From Lachnospiraceae bacterium (GTDB lineage: Bacteria; Bacillota; Clostridia; Lachnospirales; Lachnospiraceae), in assembly GCA_015057275.1 (NCBI GenBank), contig SVEO01000006.1, positions 1 to 64,000 of the forward strand: a stretch of 64,000 nt of DNA. The letters are read 5' to 3'. The position numbers were made by a program, and so were the translations under genes. Positions 25,337 through 34,226 of the stretch are shown here, one piece after another. Below the pieces are notes generated by a model, which saw only the letters and a program-made list of their open reading frames with translations, had not been told where the DNA came from and did no database searches. Positions within the stretch are counted from its first letter, which is position 1. Each line of letters begins with the position of its first letter.

Positions 25337-25392
25337 GTGGTTATAGCACAAAATGTTGTATTTTTTTGAAATAAAATCACAAGATATAGTGT
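25314..25392 (-). promoter_or_regulatory. Three phased NrdR boxes upstream of nrdD
   Basis: Box A, ACACTATATTTAGTGT (25314-25329), matches the NrdR consensus acaCwAtATaTwGtgt and lies exactly between -10 and -35. Box C at 25377-25392 reads ACACTATATCTTGTGA on the minus strand. Between them, GCACAAAATGTTGTAT (25346-25361) is a weaker box B matching 12 of 16 positions. Start-to-start spacings are 32 and 31 bp, about three helical turns each. NrdR is the ATP-cone repressor of ribonucleotide reductase genes; its own gene is not in the window. Confidence 0.8.
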
Positions 25393-25445
25393 TGAAATAT
25401 GGAAGTATGGAAATAGGAAGGTTTACTGAAAAAATAGGGAAATTA

Positions 25446-25508
25446 TTGAAAATTAAGGGTGTTATGATATAATATATGTGTACACAATGAGCCAAGCGGT
25501 ATCATTGT
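25446..25508 (+). promoter_or_regulatory. Promoter and 5' hairpin of the GH30-type gene
   Basis: TTGAAA (25446-25451), 16-bp spacer, TATAAT (25468-25473). Just downstream, ACAATGA (25484-25490) pairs with TCATTGT (25502-25508) around an 11-nt loop; this may be an operator or a 5' stabilising stem. The remainder of the 345-base gap back to nrdD holds the NrdR-controlled promoter. Confidence 0.6.
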
Positions 25509-25545
25509 ATAATGAGAATATCATTTTTATGATTGGGGTGGATTT

Positions 25546-27069
25546 ATGAAAAAGCAGATATGCACAAGAATCATGTCTCTTACAATGTGCGTGATGCTGA
25601 GCATATTGCCTGTGGCTGGTTGCGCTAACAGCATAGGACACAAGCAGGAAACGATGACAGGAGGCAAGAATATGGCAAAAGAAGCAGAATTCGTTACAAT
25701 AACGATTGATGAGAAAGTAACTCATCAAACAATCGAGAGTTTCGGTGCCAGCGGTGCTTGGTGGAGTCAGGATGTCGGAGGGTGGACAAACACGGATGCA
25801 AAAGGCGTGGAAGCGCGCGAACAGATTGCTACCTTATTATTTGATGATGAAAACGGAATTGGACTAACTACTTACCGCTATAACGTCGGTGCAGGCACAG
25901 CGGACAGTGGTGCCAGTTATGACGGCATTACTGATGTGTGGCGCAGAGCGGAATGTTTTGAGGTAAAGCCAGGCATTTACGATTGGACGAAGGACAAAAA
26001 CGCGGTATGGTTTATGGATAGAGCTGTCGAGTTAGGCGTGAAGGAACTTGTGTTTTTTTGCAACAGTCCGCTGGAGCGTCTGACGAAGAACGGCAAAGGA
26101 TTCGGTGACGCAGCAACGGATGGCGGCATGACCTCAAATTTGCCGGAGGAAAATTATCGTGCGTTTGCGGAATATGTGATGGACGTAGTGGAACATTTCG
26201 TGAATGAAGGATATCCAATTAAATATGTATCCCCGGTCAATGAGCCGCAGTGGGAGTGGACAGGCGGGCAGGAGGGGTGCCATTATGAGCCGGAGGAACT
26301 GGTGGCTTTCTTAAACGTATTCCTCGATGTGATGGAAGAACGCCAGATGGAAGGCGTGGAATTGTCGGCGCCGGAACTTGGCGAGTGGGGAAATACAAGC
26401 TATGCATATTTTGAGGCGATTTTTGCCGATGAGCGATTGAAAAATGCGCTTACCACACTTGATGTGCATTCTTATTGGTCAAGTACATCCGCAAAAACAC
26501 AATTCGTTAGCTGGCTGGAAAAGAATAATTTGCAACAGTTGGAATTGAAGACGAGCGAATGGTGTGAGATGGTAAACGGCAAGGATTATGGCATGGACTC
26601 GGCGATCCATCTGGCAATGGAAATCAATACCGACTTAACAAAGCTAAATGTTACATCTTGGCAGTACTGGATTGCGGTAAGCTGCTACGATTACCGCGAC
26701 GGTTTGATTTATGTGACATTGAATTCTAAGACAGTGTGGGATACAAAGCGCCTGTGGGCGATGGGAAATTTCAGCCGCTTTATTAAGGAAGGTTATACGC
26801 GTGTTGACTGTACGGTAAACAACCGCAATATTGCTTCGTCTGCCTATGTCGGTGTGAATGAAGACGGTGAGGAAAATCTGGTTGTGGTACTGATTAACTC
26901 TTCGGAAAACGCTTATCAGATTTTACCGGAGGATTTCGGCGACTGGACAAGAGGTGGTGTGCATCTGACCGACGCCAGCCATGAACTGGAAAATATGGGC
27001 GAAGTGGTAAGTGATAACAACATTCAGATTCCGGCAATGTCGGTAGTGACGGTTACATTGACGAAATAG
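25546..27069 (+). CDS. Glycoside hydrolase family 30-type lipoprotein
   Basis: 507 residues. A lipoprotein signal peptide ends in the lipobox VAGC (C26). The catalytic (beta/alpha)8 barrel runs about 50-420 and a beta-sandwich about 425-507, as in GH30. FGASGAWWSQDVGGW and the general acid E233 (SPVNEPQWEW) and nucleophile E338 (LKTSEWCEM) are consistent with GH30. The pattern looks closest to the endo-beta-1,6-galactanase-like group, but that is tentative. It would act outside the cell, anchored to the membrane. GGGGTGG lies before the ATG; the heparinase-like gene follows 53 bases later and may be co-transcribed. Confidence 0.8.
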   Translation: MKKQICTRIMSLTMCVMLSILPVAGCANSIGHKQETMTGGKNMAKEAEFVTITIDEKVTHQTIESFGASGAWWSQDVGGWTNTDAKGVEAREQIATLLFDDENGIGLTTYRYNVGAGTADSGASYDGITDVWRRAECFEVKPGIYDWTKDKNAVWFMDRAVELGVKELVFFCNSPLERLTKNGKGFGDAATDGGMTSNLPEENYRAFAEYVMDVVEHFVNEGYPIKYVSPVNEPQWEWTGGQEGCHYEPEELVAFLNVFLDVMEERQMEGVELSAPELGEWGNTSYAYFEAIFADERLKNALTTLDVHSYWSSTSAKTQFVSWLEKNNLQQLELKTSEWCEMVNGKDYGMDSAIHLAMEINTDLTKLNVTSWQYWIAVSCYDYRDGLIYVTLNSKTVWDTKRLWAMGNFSRFIKEGYTRVDCTVNNRNIASSAYVGVNEDGEENLVVVLINSSENAYQILPEDFGDWTRGGVHLTDASHELENMGEVVSDNNIQIPAMSVVTVTLTK

Positions 27070-27122
27070 CAGAAATACGTATGGATGCGGATCCTGTGGC
27101 AAGATACATAGTATGGTAGAAA

Positions 27123-28862
27123 ATGATGAAACAGTTGCAGCAATTTTTAGCACAATATAAGAACGAACTTTTTGAGGCGGGCGATGTGCTCGCTTCGAAA
27201 GCAATGCCGGAATTAACCGAGGAGCTTTTTGTGCTTTTTGAAACGACTGGTAACCGCTTGCAATATGAGAATATCTATTTTTTACGCCGTAAGTATTTGT
27301 CGGTCTTCGCAATTTTAGCGATGCAGTACAGACGCGAGCGTGATTTGCAATTGCTGGCAAAGGTAGTGTCGAGTGTTTGCGATGAAAGATGTTGGGCACT
27401 GCCGGCGCATATAAATCGGGGAAATGACCCACATTGGGAGATTACGGTCGATTTATTTGCGGCGGAGACTGCATTTACTCTGGCGGAGATAGTAGGAAAG
27501 CTTGGCAAACAATTGCCTGCGAATGTGTGCAAGCGGGCTACGGATGAGGTGTTTCAACGCGTGTTGCGGCCATATATGGAAAAGCAGCCGTATGCGTGGT
27601 GGGAAAACAGCGATATGAACTGGAACGCGGTGTGTAACGGTTCCATTGGCGGCGCAGCTATCTGGCTGATGAAGGACGCGGCATTGTTGGAGCCACTGCT
27701 TGACCGGATTTGTGCGAATCTGCAACATTATGTGACGGGATTTTCTGAGGATGGCGCATGTTTGGAAGGCTTTGGATATTTTACATACGGAATGAGTTTT
27801 TTTACGGCCTTTGCGGATATGTTGCTAAAATATTCCGGGGGTCGAAGAAATTTATTTGCGAATGAGCGTTTAGAGAAAATTGCGCATTTCCCGGAGGTAT
27901 GTTTCTTTCCGGGTGGTATTACCTTGAGTTTTTCGGACGGAGACTGGAAAGATACCTTCCGCGTTGGTCTGATGTCGCGGCTGAAAATGCAATACCCGGA
28001 GATAAGGTTGCCGGATTTTGCAAATGCGGCGGGATTGGAATCGGATGCGTGTTATCGGTATCTGATTTTATCGAGGGATATTTTCTTTACGAAAGATTTT
28101 CTTGCGCAGGAACGAATGCAAGCAACGGCGATGGCGCAGATGCGACAGAAAGGTTATCCACAGAAAGCGCAGAAAATAGCGTGTCACTACCTATTCCTGC
28201 AAGCCCAGTGGTCGATTTGCAAAAGCGAAAATGGCTGCGCGTTGGCGGCCAAAGGGGGACATAATGCGGAGCCGCACAATCATAATGATGTTGGAAGTTT
28301 CCTATATGTAAGGGCTGGCGAAATGATTTTGGCGGACTTAGGTGCCGGCGAATATACGGCCGGATATTTCGGCACGCAGCGTTACGAATATCTTTGCTGT
28401 CGGGCGCTTGGACACAATCTACCGCTGATTGACGGTGTGGAGCAAAAAGCCGGGCGGGTGTATGCGGCTTCTGCCTTTCATAGCGATGCGCCGGGGCAGA
28501 TTACCATCGGGATAGAAAACGCCTATGGTTTGGCAGATAATGAGAAAATTATCCGCAACATTCAGATGGATATGGAAAGCGGGTGCTGGGAAGTGAGCGA
28601 TTGTTTTGCTTTGCAACCGGGGCGTAAGGTTACAGAAAATTTGCTTACGCATTGGCCGGCGAGGGCAGTGGCAGATGGATTCGTGATTACTACGGAACGA
28701 CAAACGTGCAGAATTCGGACAAATTATGGCATAGATTTCCGCGTTCGTGAAGTTACATATTGCAATCACAGTGGCGAAGAAGTGAAGGCAAGATTGCTGC
28801 AATGGGAAGTGTTAGAAGGACAGGAAGTGTTTGGGATGTTTGATAATGAAAAATACATATAA
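27123..28862 (+). CDS. Heparinase II/III family protein (putative polysaccharide lyase)
   Basis: 579 residues with no signal peptide. An alpha-toroid N-terminal half (WWENSDMNWNAVCNGSIGGAA) is followed by the heparinase II/III beta-sheet domain marked by KGGHNAEPHNHNDVGSF (H380, N381, H385, H387, D389). Family members degrade uronic acid polymers such as heparin, alginate or oligo-uronides. Being cytoplasmic, it would act on imported oligosaccharides. The substrate is unknown. No strong SD precedes ATG 27123 or ATG 27126, so translation may be modest or coupled. Its 3' end is followed by a strong terminator. Confidence 0.8.
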   Translation: MMKQLQQFLAQYKNELFEAGDVLASKAMPELTEELFVLFETTGNRLQYENIYFLRRKYLSVFAILAMQYRRERDLQLLAKVVSSVCDERCWALPAHINRGNDPHWEITVDLFAAETAFTLAEIVGKLGKQLPANVCKRATDEVFQRVLRPYMEKQPYAWWENSDMNWNAVCNGSIGGAAIWLMKDAALLEPLLDRICANLQHYVTGFSEDGACLEGFGYFTYGMSFFTAFADMLLKYSGGRRNLFANERLEKIAHFPEVCFFPGGITLSFSDGDWKDTFRVGLMSRLKMQYPEIRLPDFANAAGLESDACYRYLILSRDIFFTKDFLAQERMQATAMAQMRQKGYPQKAQKIACHYLFLQAQWSICKSENGCALAAKGGHNAEPHNHNDVGSFLYVRAGEMILADLGAGEYTAGYFGTQRYEYLCCRALGHNLPLIDGVEQKAGRVYAASAFHSDAPGQITIGIENAYGLADNEKIIRNIQMDMESGCWEVSDCFALQPGRKVTENLLTHWPARAVADGFVITTERQTCRIRTNYGIDFRVREVTYCNHSGEEVKARLLQWEVLEGQEVFGMFDNEKYI

Positions 28863-28879
28863 TAAAATGAAATGGAATG

Positions 28880-28921
28880 AGTGTTAGCGCATCTCTCTAT
28901 GTGTTAACACTTGTTTTTTTT
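28880..28921 (+). terminator. Rho-independent terminator after the heparinase-like gene
   Basis: 28880-28892 pairs with 28899-28911 in a 13-bp stem (two G-U pairs) with loop CTCTCT, followed by TGTTTTTTTT. Confidence 0.88.
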
Positions 28922-28939
28922 GCTTGCGTATTGTATAAT
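28911..28939 (+). promoter_or_regulatory. Promoter of the CotH-FN3 gene
   Basis: TTGTTT (28911-28916), 17-bp spacer, TATAAT (28934-28939). The -35 overlaps the T tract of the preceding terminator. Confidence 0.65.
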
Positions 28940-28999
28940 ATTTAGTACAATGCAAAATTTTTTGAGCGATGAAAAATTTTATTTTAAGGAGAAGGTATT

Positions 29000-31900
29000 A
29001 TGAAGAAAGCATGGGAAAAGAGACTGTTAGCGCTGATGTGCATAGCGGCGGTATTATTTACCTCGATTGCATGGCCGAATAGTACAAACAAAGCTTCGGC
29101 GGCAAGTGGTACAGCGCAGACAATCAATGATAACACGACATCTATGGATGTCGATGGTTACACATTGGATCACGCATATGTAAAGCCGGGTGATGTGCTT
29201 AAGGTGCTTTACAGTGGCAACGACAGCGCAGTGGGGATAGATGCTGGCGGCGAAGTAACGGATCCGATTACATGGACTGTTAAGAAGGTAACTGGTGGCG
29301 CAGCGAATAACAGCGTTACGTACCAAACGGTTGCCAAGAAGACAGGAGCATCCTTAAACATCCTAGATAGCTACTTGGAGTGTTTGATTTATGCGGAAGT
29401 AAACGGGGTAAAGCTGACAATTTACTGTAGCGAACTTCCGGTTATGTATATCAATAGCGAAACCGCATATTATGACATTACCAAGGAATATACGGATGAA
29501 GATACAACAACAATCAATTTGGTCGGCAATGACACATACTCTGACGACTCCTATTGGTACAGTGGCACCGGTGAGGTAAAGCTGCGCGGTAATTCAACTG
29601 CATATCGCCCGAAGCGTCCGTTCAAGATTAAGCTGAGTGAAAAGGCAGATCTGCTCGGACTTGGCACAGAAGATGGGAAATCTTATAAGAGTAAGCACTG
29701 GGTACTTCTTGCAAACGATATCGACCATTCTTTAATTAGAAATAAAGTTTTATACGATTTTTCGGGAGATATCGGTACGGAAGTTTATTTTGATTCCACA
29801 AATATCACATTGATTTATAATGGTCAGTACGAAGGTGTGTATCAGTTGTGTGAACATCGTCGTGTTGACCCGGGCCGTATTGATATTACCGACTGGACCG
29901 GTATCGGGGAAGATGCTGCGGATACCATCGGTTCGGAAGTGGCAGATCAGCTTGGTCTTGCAAAGGCAGATAAGAAAGATTTAATTAAAGAATTAGAAGA
30001 AATCTTTATTACCGACTATAACTGGATGAATGAAGAAGAGATTACATATTCCGGCAAGGTGCTGGCAGATTACTATGATGTGCTTGCGAATGAGAGCGTT
30101 ATCACTTATCCGGATATGGCAATTAGCGGATTTGCCGGTGCTAAGACTGACTGGTATAGTCTGACCGGTGATTTTAGTGTGACATATGAGTATCATATTG
30201 AGGCATATCAGTATGAAAATGCAGAGTATGAGAATGCGATTATCGAATTAAATTCCGGAAACGAATACCTTACCGTAGTCTGCAACGGCAGTGCTTGGTG
30301 GTACGGCAACAGTTGGCGCGGTGACATCACAAATACATGTACGGATGATGATTTGTCCATTATGCGTGATGCAGATGTGACCGTGACCGTGACGCGTGAA
30401 GGTGATGTTGTGACTATCGATGGCACGGCTGTCGGTGCAAATGGCGAGACAGCAACCTGGATTTCGACCGCAGTGAACACCAGCGGTTTTGGCAACTTGG
30501 TAAATTTACACCTGACCGGTGAAGATTGTACAATTACCGATATTCGTTTAAAGACAACTGCACTTGTGTTTGATTTCGATGATTACGACATCGAATTACC
30601 GGATGTTACCGGCGGTTATGTGGCTGAGATGGACTTCTACAGTATTGGTGATACGACACTCGCGACGATGCAGACTGCTTACGAACAGCCGATTTACTTT
30701 AACACACCGGAACCGGGGGAAGATGCTGAGACAACGGCAGAGAAAGAAGCAATTGTCAACAGCTTTAAACAGACCTCTCTTTATGACTATGCGAAGAGAT
30801 ACACACAGGCATTTGAATATGCCATCCACAGCGATGACTTTTACTTTGAAAATGAAGATACAAAATATACAACATCTACCGATTGGTGGGGCAATCGCAA
30901 TTATGTGACGACCACATACACCGATGATGAGCATGACGGCAAGCACTATAGTGAGCTGTTTGATATGGATAGTTTGGTAAACAACTTCATCTTCTGCGAA
31001 TTTGCGATGAACTGGGATAGTATGAAGAACAGTTTCTTCTATTATAAAGATGTCGACGAATTAGCAAAGATTGGTCCGCAGTGGGACTATGACTGGTGCT
31101 GGGGTAATATCAATATGTACAATATTTACACCAATTACCCGACTGCATGGCAGACCACGATTGAAGAGTTTACCGTGGAGCAGTATTATCAGACGGTACA
31201 GTGGAATCGTATGTTAATTCGCGACCCATACTTCCTGATGCTTGTATTTGAAAAATATCAGAATGTTCGCGATATTATCGAAGATATCGTAAAAGACGGC
31301 GGAACGATTGATACTTATTATGAGTACTTAAAGAATGCCGGTGCAGCAAATGATGCACGTTGGGGTTATACTTATTCAACCGAATATGCAGGCGCTACAT
31401 CTGAGAATTTCGAGGATTCTATCGCAAGTATTAAGAAATTCCTCGGCACACGTGTGGCATGGTTAGACCAACAGTTTGCTTCTCTTGACACACTGGTAGA
31501 TTCCCTTGGATATTACCAGGATTATTCCAAGATTGATGTGAGTGCCAAGGTTGGTATTTCTAAGACGACATTGACCGCAACGGTTTCTGATACTGCAGCG
31601 AAGCAGATTATGTTCCAGATAAACGGAACGACAAGAATTAAGGCTGACGTGGTAAACGGCAAGGCAGTTGTAATGGTTGACAATGCAATATTAAATGAAG
31701 ACAGCCTGAACATGGTTGTTGCCAATGTAATGAATGCGAGCGGCAATTATATTTACAATACCACAGCATCAAAGACCGGTATTTACAACATCGTACGCTC
31801 CGATTATGTAGCATTTGAATTGGAACCGACGATGGACAAGACTGCGCTTGTGAGCGCAACCAATATGCCGAGTGGCGTAAGAGTAACATGGGAATCGGTA

Positions 31901-32896
31901 AATGAAGCAGAAGGCTACTATGTATACCGCAAGGTAAGTGGCGGTAGCTATAAGTGCATCGGCAAGGTAACAAGCGGAAATACAGTGAACTATACCGACA
32001 AGACTGCAGTAAGTGGCACAACATATATATACACGGTGAGAGCATACAACGGCAGTGTGCTCGGCGGTTATGTAGCAGCAGGTAAGAGTGTACTGTATTT
32101 GAAGACACCGGCATTATCTGCGGTAACAAATACGATTAGCGGTCCGAAAGTAACATGGGAAAAAATAACCGGTGCAAGCGGATATTATGTATATCGTAAG
32201 ACAAGTAGCTCCAGTTGGAAATGCATTGGTAAGGTAACCGGAAACAGTACAGTAACCTATGTCGACAAAACAGCCGCAAGTGGTACAACATATACTTATA
32301 CAGTACGAGCATATAACGACAGCACGCTTAGCAGTTATGTAGCAACGGGCAAGAGCACATTGTTCTTAGCAAAACCGACGGTATCTTCCGTAACAAATAC
32401 CACGACCGGCGCAAAAGTAGCATGGACGAAGGTAACCGGCGCAAACGGTTATTATGTATACCGCAGAACCACGACCGGCAGCTACAAGTGCATTGGCAAG
32501 GTAACAAGCGGCAGCACGGTAACTTATACCGATACGACTGCTGTAAGCGGCACAACCTATTATTACACGGTGAGAGCATATAACGGCAGCTATTTAAGCA
32601 GTTATGCAGGAAAGGCAGTTACCTATCTTGACACACCGTCATTAAGCAGCGTGACTAAGACAAGCAGTGGTGTGAAGTTCAACTGGACAAAGACAAGTGG
32701 AGCAAGCGGATATTATGTATATCGCAAAGTAGCAGGTGGCGGATGGAAGTGCATTGGCAAGGTAACAAACGGTAGCATCGTAACCTTTACTGATACGACT
32801 GCAGCGAGCGGTACAACCTATTACTACACGGTAAGAGCGTATAAGGGCTCCTGGCTGAGTAGTTATGTAAATGCCGGCAAGAAAATCATTTATTAA
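29000..32896 (+). CDS. Large secreted CotH-like protein with four C-terminal FN3-like repeats
   Basis: 1298 residues. A signal peptide covers about 1-35 (SNKASAA-type cleavage region). Two parts of a CotH kinase-like domain are recognisable: about 160-300 (GEVKLRGNSTAYRPKRPFKI, then HWVLLANDIDHSLIRNKV) and about 590-840 (NFIFCEFAMNWDSMKNSFFY and GPQWDYDWCWGN). Between them, about 380-530 forms a beta-rich, Trp- and Thr-rich segment resembling a LamG-like carbohydrate-binding fold. Four FN3-like repeats of about 87 residues end the protein (946-1296), each with GYYVYRK, KCIGKVT and SGTTYxYTVRAY. CotH proteins are protein kinases of spore coats and other extracellular settings; activity here is not established. 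There is no sortase motif or membrane anchor. GGAGAAGG precedes the ATG. Confidence 0.8.
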   Translation: MKKAWEKRLLALMCIAAVLFTSIAWPNSTNKASAASGTAQTINDNTTSMDVDGYTLDHAYVKPGDVLKVLYSGNDSAVGIDAGGEVTDPITWTVKKVTGGAANNSVTYQTVAKKTGASLNILDSYLECLIYAEVNGVKLTIYCSELPVMYINSETAYYDITKEYTDEDTTTINLVGNDTYSDDSYWYSGTGEVKLRGNSTAYRPKRPFKIKLSEKADLLGLGTEDGKSYKSKHWVLLANDIDHSLIRNKVLYDFSGDIGTEVYFDSTNITLIYNGQYEGVYQLCEHRRVDPGRIDITDWTGIGEDAADTIGSEVADQLGLAKADKKDLIKELEEIFITDYNWMNEEEITYSGKVLADYYDVLANESVITYPDMAISGFAGAKTDWYSLTGDFSVTYEYHIEAYQYENAEYENAIIELNSGNEYLTVVCNGSAWWYGNSWRGDITNTCTDDDLSIMRDADVTVTVTREGDVVTIDGTAVGANGETATWISTAVNTSGFGNLVNLHLTGEDCTITDIRLKTTALVFDFDDYDIELPDVTGGYVAEMDFYSIGDTTLATMQTAYEQPIYFNTPEPGEDAETTAEKEAIVNSFKQTSLYDYAKRYTQAFEYAIHSDDFYFENEDTKYTTSTDWWGNRNYVTTTYTDDEHDGKHYSELFDMDSLVNNFIFCEFAMNWDSMKNSFFYYKDVDELAKIGPQWDYDWCWGNINMYNIYTNYPTAWQTTIEEFTVEQYYQTVQWNRMLIRDPYFLMLVFEKYQNVRDIIEDIVKDGGTIDTYYEYLKNAGAANDARWGYTYSTEYAGATSENFEDSIASIKKFLGTRVAWLDQQFASLDTLVDSLGYYQDYSKIDVSAKVGISKTTLTATVSDTAAKQIMFQINGTTRIKADVVNGKAVVMVDNAILNEDSLNMVVANVMNASGNYIYNTTASKTGIYNIVRSDYVAFELEPTMDKTALVSATNMPSGVRVTWESVNEAEGYYVYRKVSGGSYKCIGKVTSGNTVNYTDKTAVSGTTYIYTVRAYNGSVLGGYVAAGKSVLYLKTPALSAVTNTISGPKVTWEKITGASGYYVYRKTSSSSWKCIGKVTGNSTVTYVDKTAASGTTYTYTVRAYNDSTLSSYVATGKSTLFLAKPTVSSVTNTTTGAKVAWTKVTGANGYYVYRRTTTGSYKCIGKVTSGSTVTYTDTTAVSGTTYYYTVRAYNGSYLSSYAGKAVTYLDTPSLSSVTKTSSGVKFNWTKTSGASGYYVYRKVAGGGWKCIGKVTNGSIVTFTDTTAASGTTYYYTVRAYKGSWLSSYVNAGKKIIY
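31835..32890 (+). repeat. Four tandem DNA repeats encoding the FN3-like domains
   Basis: Repeat units begin near 31835, 32105, 32375 and 32636, each about 260-270 bases. The protein copies are similar (GYYVYRK, CIGKVT, VRAYN) but the DNA has diverged, so the array is old rather than a recent expansion. Confidence 0.75.
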
Positions 32897-32945
32897 GCTT
32901 GACGTATTCGCGAGCGAATGCATGCAGGGAAACCCGGTTTATCGC

Positions 32946-32974
32946 TTGACGTTAGCGGTAAAGTTGTGTATACT
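32946..32974 (+). promoter_or_regulatory. Promoter of the lactonase-family gene
   Basis: TTGACG (32946-32951), 17-bp spacer, TATACT (32969-32974). Confidence 0.75.
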
Positions 32975-32992
32975 AATTTAAGAAGAAATGAT

Positions 32993-33026
32993 AGGCAATC
33001 CGACTTACTTTTAAGTCGGATTGCCT
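32993..33026 (+). promoter_or_regulatory. Perfect 15-bp hairpin in the lactonase 5' leader
   Basis: AGGCAATCCGACTTA (32993-33007), loop CTTT, and its exact complement (33012-33026). It begins about 12 bases after the expected transcription start. No T tract follows, so it is not a terminator for the lactonase transcript. It may be a 5' stability element or a protein-binding site. Confidence 0.6.
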
Positions 33027-33087
33027 GCAAAAATGAAAAAAATGGTCGGCGCCGGTGATAGTTTGGTGCGGCGGATGGGAGAAAAAT

Positions 33088-34137
33088 ATGGGAGAAAAGT
33101 ATGTTGCATATGTGGGTTCCTATACACACGGAAAAGCAAAGGGAATTACCATTTGTGATATGGATGTAGAGAAGGGAGTGTTGACTGCCAGAGAAGAAGT
33201 AGAAATCGGAAATCCGTCTTATATGTGCATTTCCACAAGCGGAAAATATTTGTATTCGGTAGCAGATTTCGGTATTCGCGCATTCGAGATTATGGAAGAT
33301 GGAAGTTTGCGTTTTATTAACGATGCCACAATTAATGGTATGCGTGCCTGTCATGTATCGGTAGATAAGAATGACCGTTATATATTTACTGCCGGCTATC
33401 ACGACGGAAAGCTTACCGTACTGGAACTGAATCCGGACGGCAGCGTGGGTAAGGTAAAATCCGAAGTTTTTCACAAAGGCATGGGAAGTATTGCGGAGAG
33501 AACTTTCCGTCCTCATATTACATGTGCAACCCTTACACCAGACCAAAAGTTTTTAGTAGCCTGTGACGTAGGCATTGACCAGGTTAAAATTTACCAATTT
33601 AACTATGGTAATGGCACGATTAAATTAATTGACATTTTAAGATGTGAGCTCGAATCTGCACCGAGAAGTATGGTATTCAGCCCGGACGGCAAATTTGCAT
33701 ATTTAATCTGCCAGTTAAAAAAGTATGTGGAAGTATATGCATACAGCGGAGAGGCAGGCGTGCCGGAGTTTACTTTGATTGAACGCGTAAGCACGGTTGG
33801 TAAGACATTTAGTAAGAATAGTGCGGTGGCTGCGATTAAGCTTTCTTTGGATGGTAAGCATATGTTCTGCACAAATGCCGGTGACAACAGTATCGCATTT
33901 TACAATCGTGATATAGAGAGTGGACGTTTGGAAGTGTGCAATGTACTGCCAATCAGCGGTGATTATCCAAAGGAAATGATGGTATTCCCGGACGGCAAGC
34001 GCATTGCATCACTGAATCATGTAACAGGTTCAATCACATTTTTTGATGTTGATTATGAAAAAGGATTGTTGGTAATGCACGGAAAACCGTTAAAGACGGA
34101 GACTCCGAACTGTTGCATCTACAAGAAATTATCCTAG
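33088..34137 (+). CDS. Lactonase family beta-propeller protein (Pgl-type)
   Basis: 349 residues of the seven-bladed propeller family that includes 6-phosphogluconolactonase YbhE/Pgl. YVAYVGSYTHGKAKGI at the N-terminus and the repeated blade motif (SPDGKFAYLIC, LSLDGKHMFCTN, FPDGKRIASLN) are typical. It may hydrolyse 6-phosphogluconolactone or another sugar lactone; the family is functionally mixed. No signal peptide. The ATG at 33088 follows GGGAG by six bases; upstream in-frame codons lack an SD. Monocistronic, with its own promoter and a downstream hairpin. Confidence 0.85.
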   Translation: MGEKYVAYVGSYTHGKAKGITICDMDVEKGVLTAREEVEIGNPSYMCISTSGKYLYSVADFGIRAFEIMEDGSLRFINDATINGMRACHVSVDKNDRYIFTAGYHDGKLTVLELNPDGSVGKVKSEVFHKGMGSIAERTFRPHITCATLTPDQKFLVACDVGIDQVKIYQFNYGNGTIKLIDILRCELESAPRSMVFSPDGKFAYLICQLKKYVEVYAYSGEAGVPEFTLIERVSTVGKTFSKNSAVAAIKLSLDGKHMFCTNAGDNSIAFYNRDIESGRLEVCNVLPISGDYPKEMMVFPDGKRIASLNHVTGSITFFDVDYEKGLLVMHGKPLKTETPNCCIYKKLS

Positions 34138-34152
34138 TATAAAGTACACTAT

Positions 34153-34188
34153 GAAACCGAATGCCTCGCATCCGAAGCATTCGGTTTC
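34153..34188 (+). terminator. Hairpin after the lactonase-family gene, probable terminator
   Basis: GAAACCGAATGC (34153-34164) pairs with GCATTCGGTTTC (34177-34188). The following T content is only moderate. Confidence 0.6.
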
Positions 34189-34226
34189 TCGTATGTTTGC
34201 TGACTTTTTGCGAAACGGAGATTATA

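Noticed and set aside
31835..32890. Repeat array that could suggest a CRISPR
   Set aside because: The units are about 260-270 bases, lie within one reading frame and encode FN3-like domains; they have no short identical repeats with unique spacers.
32906..32919. ATTCGC/GCGAAT palindrome as the terminator of the CotH-FN3 gene
   Set aside because: The spacer is two bases and no T tract follows.
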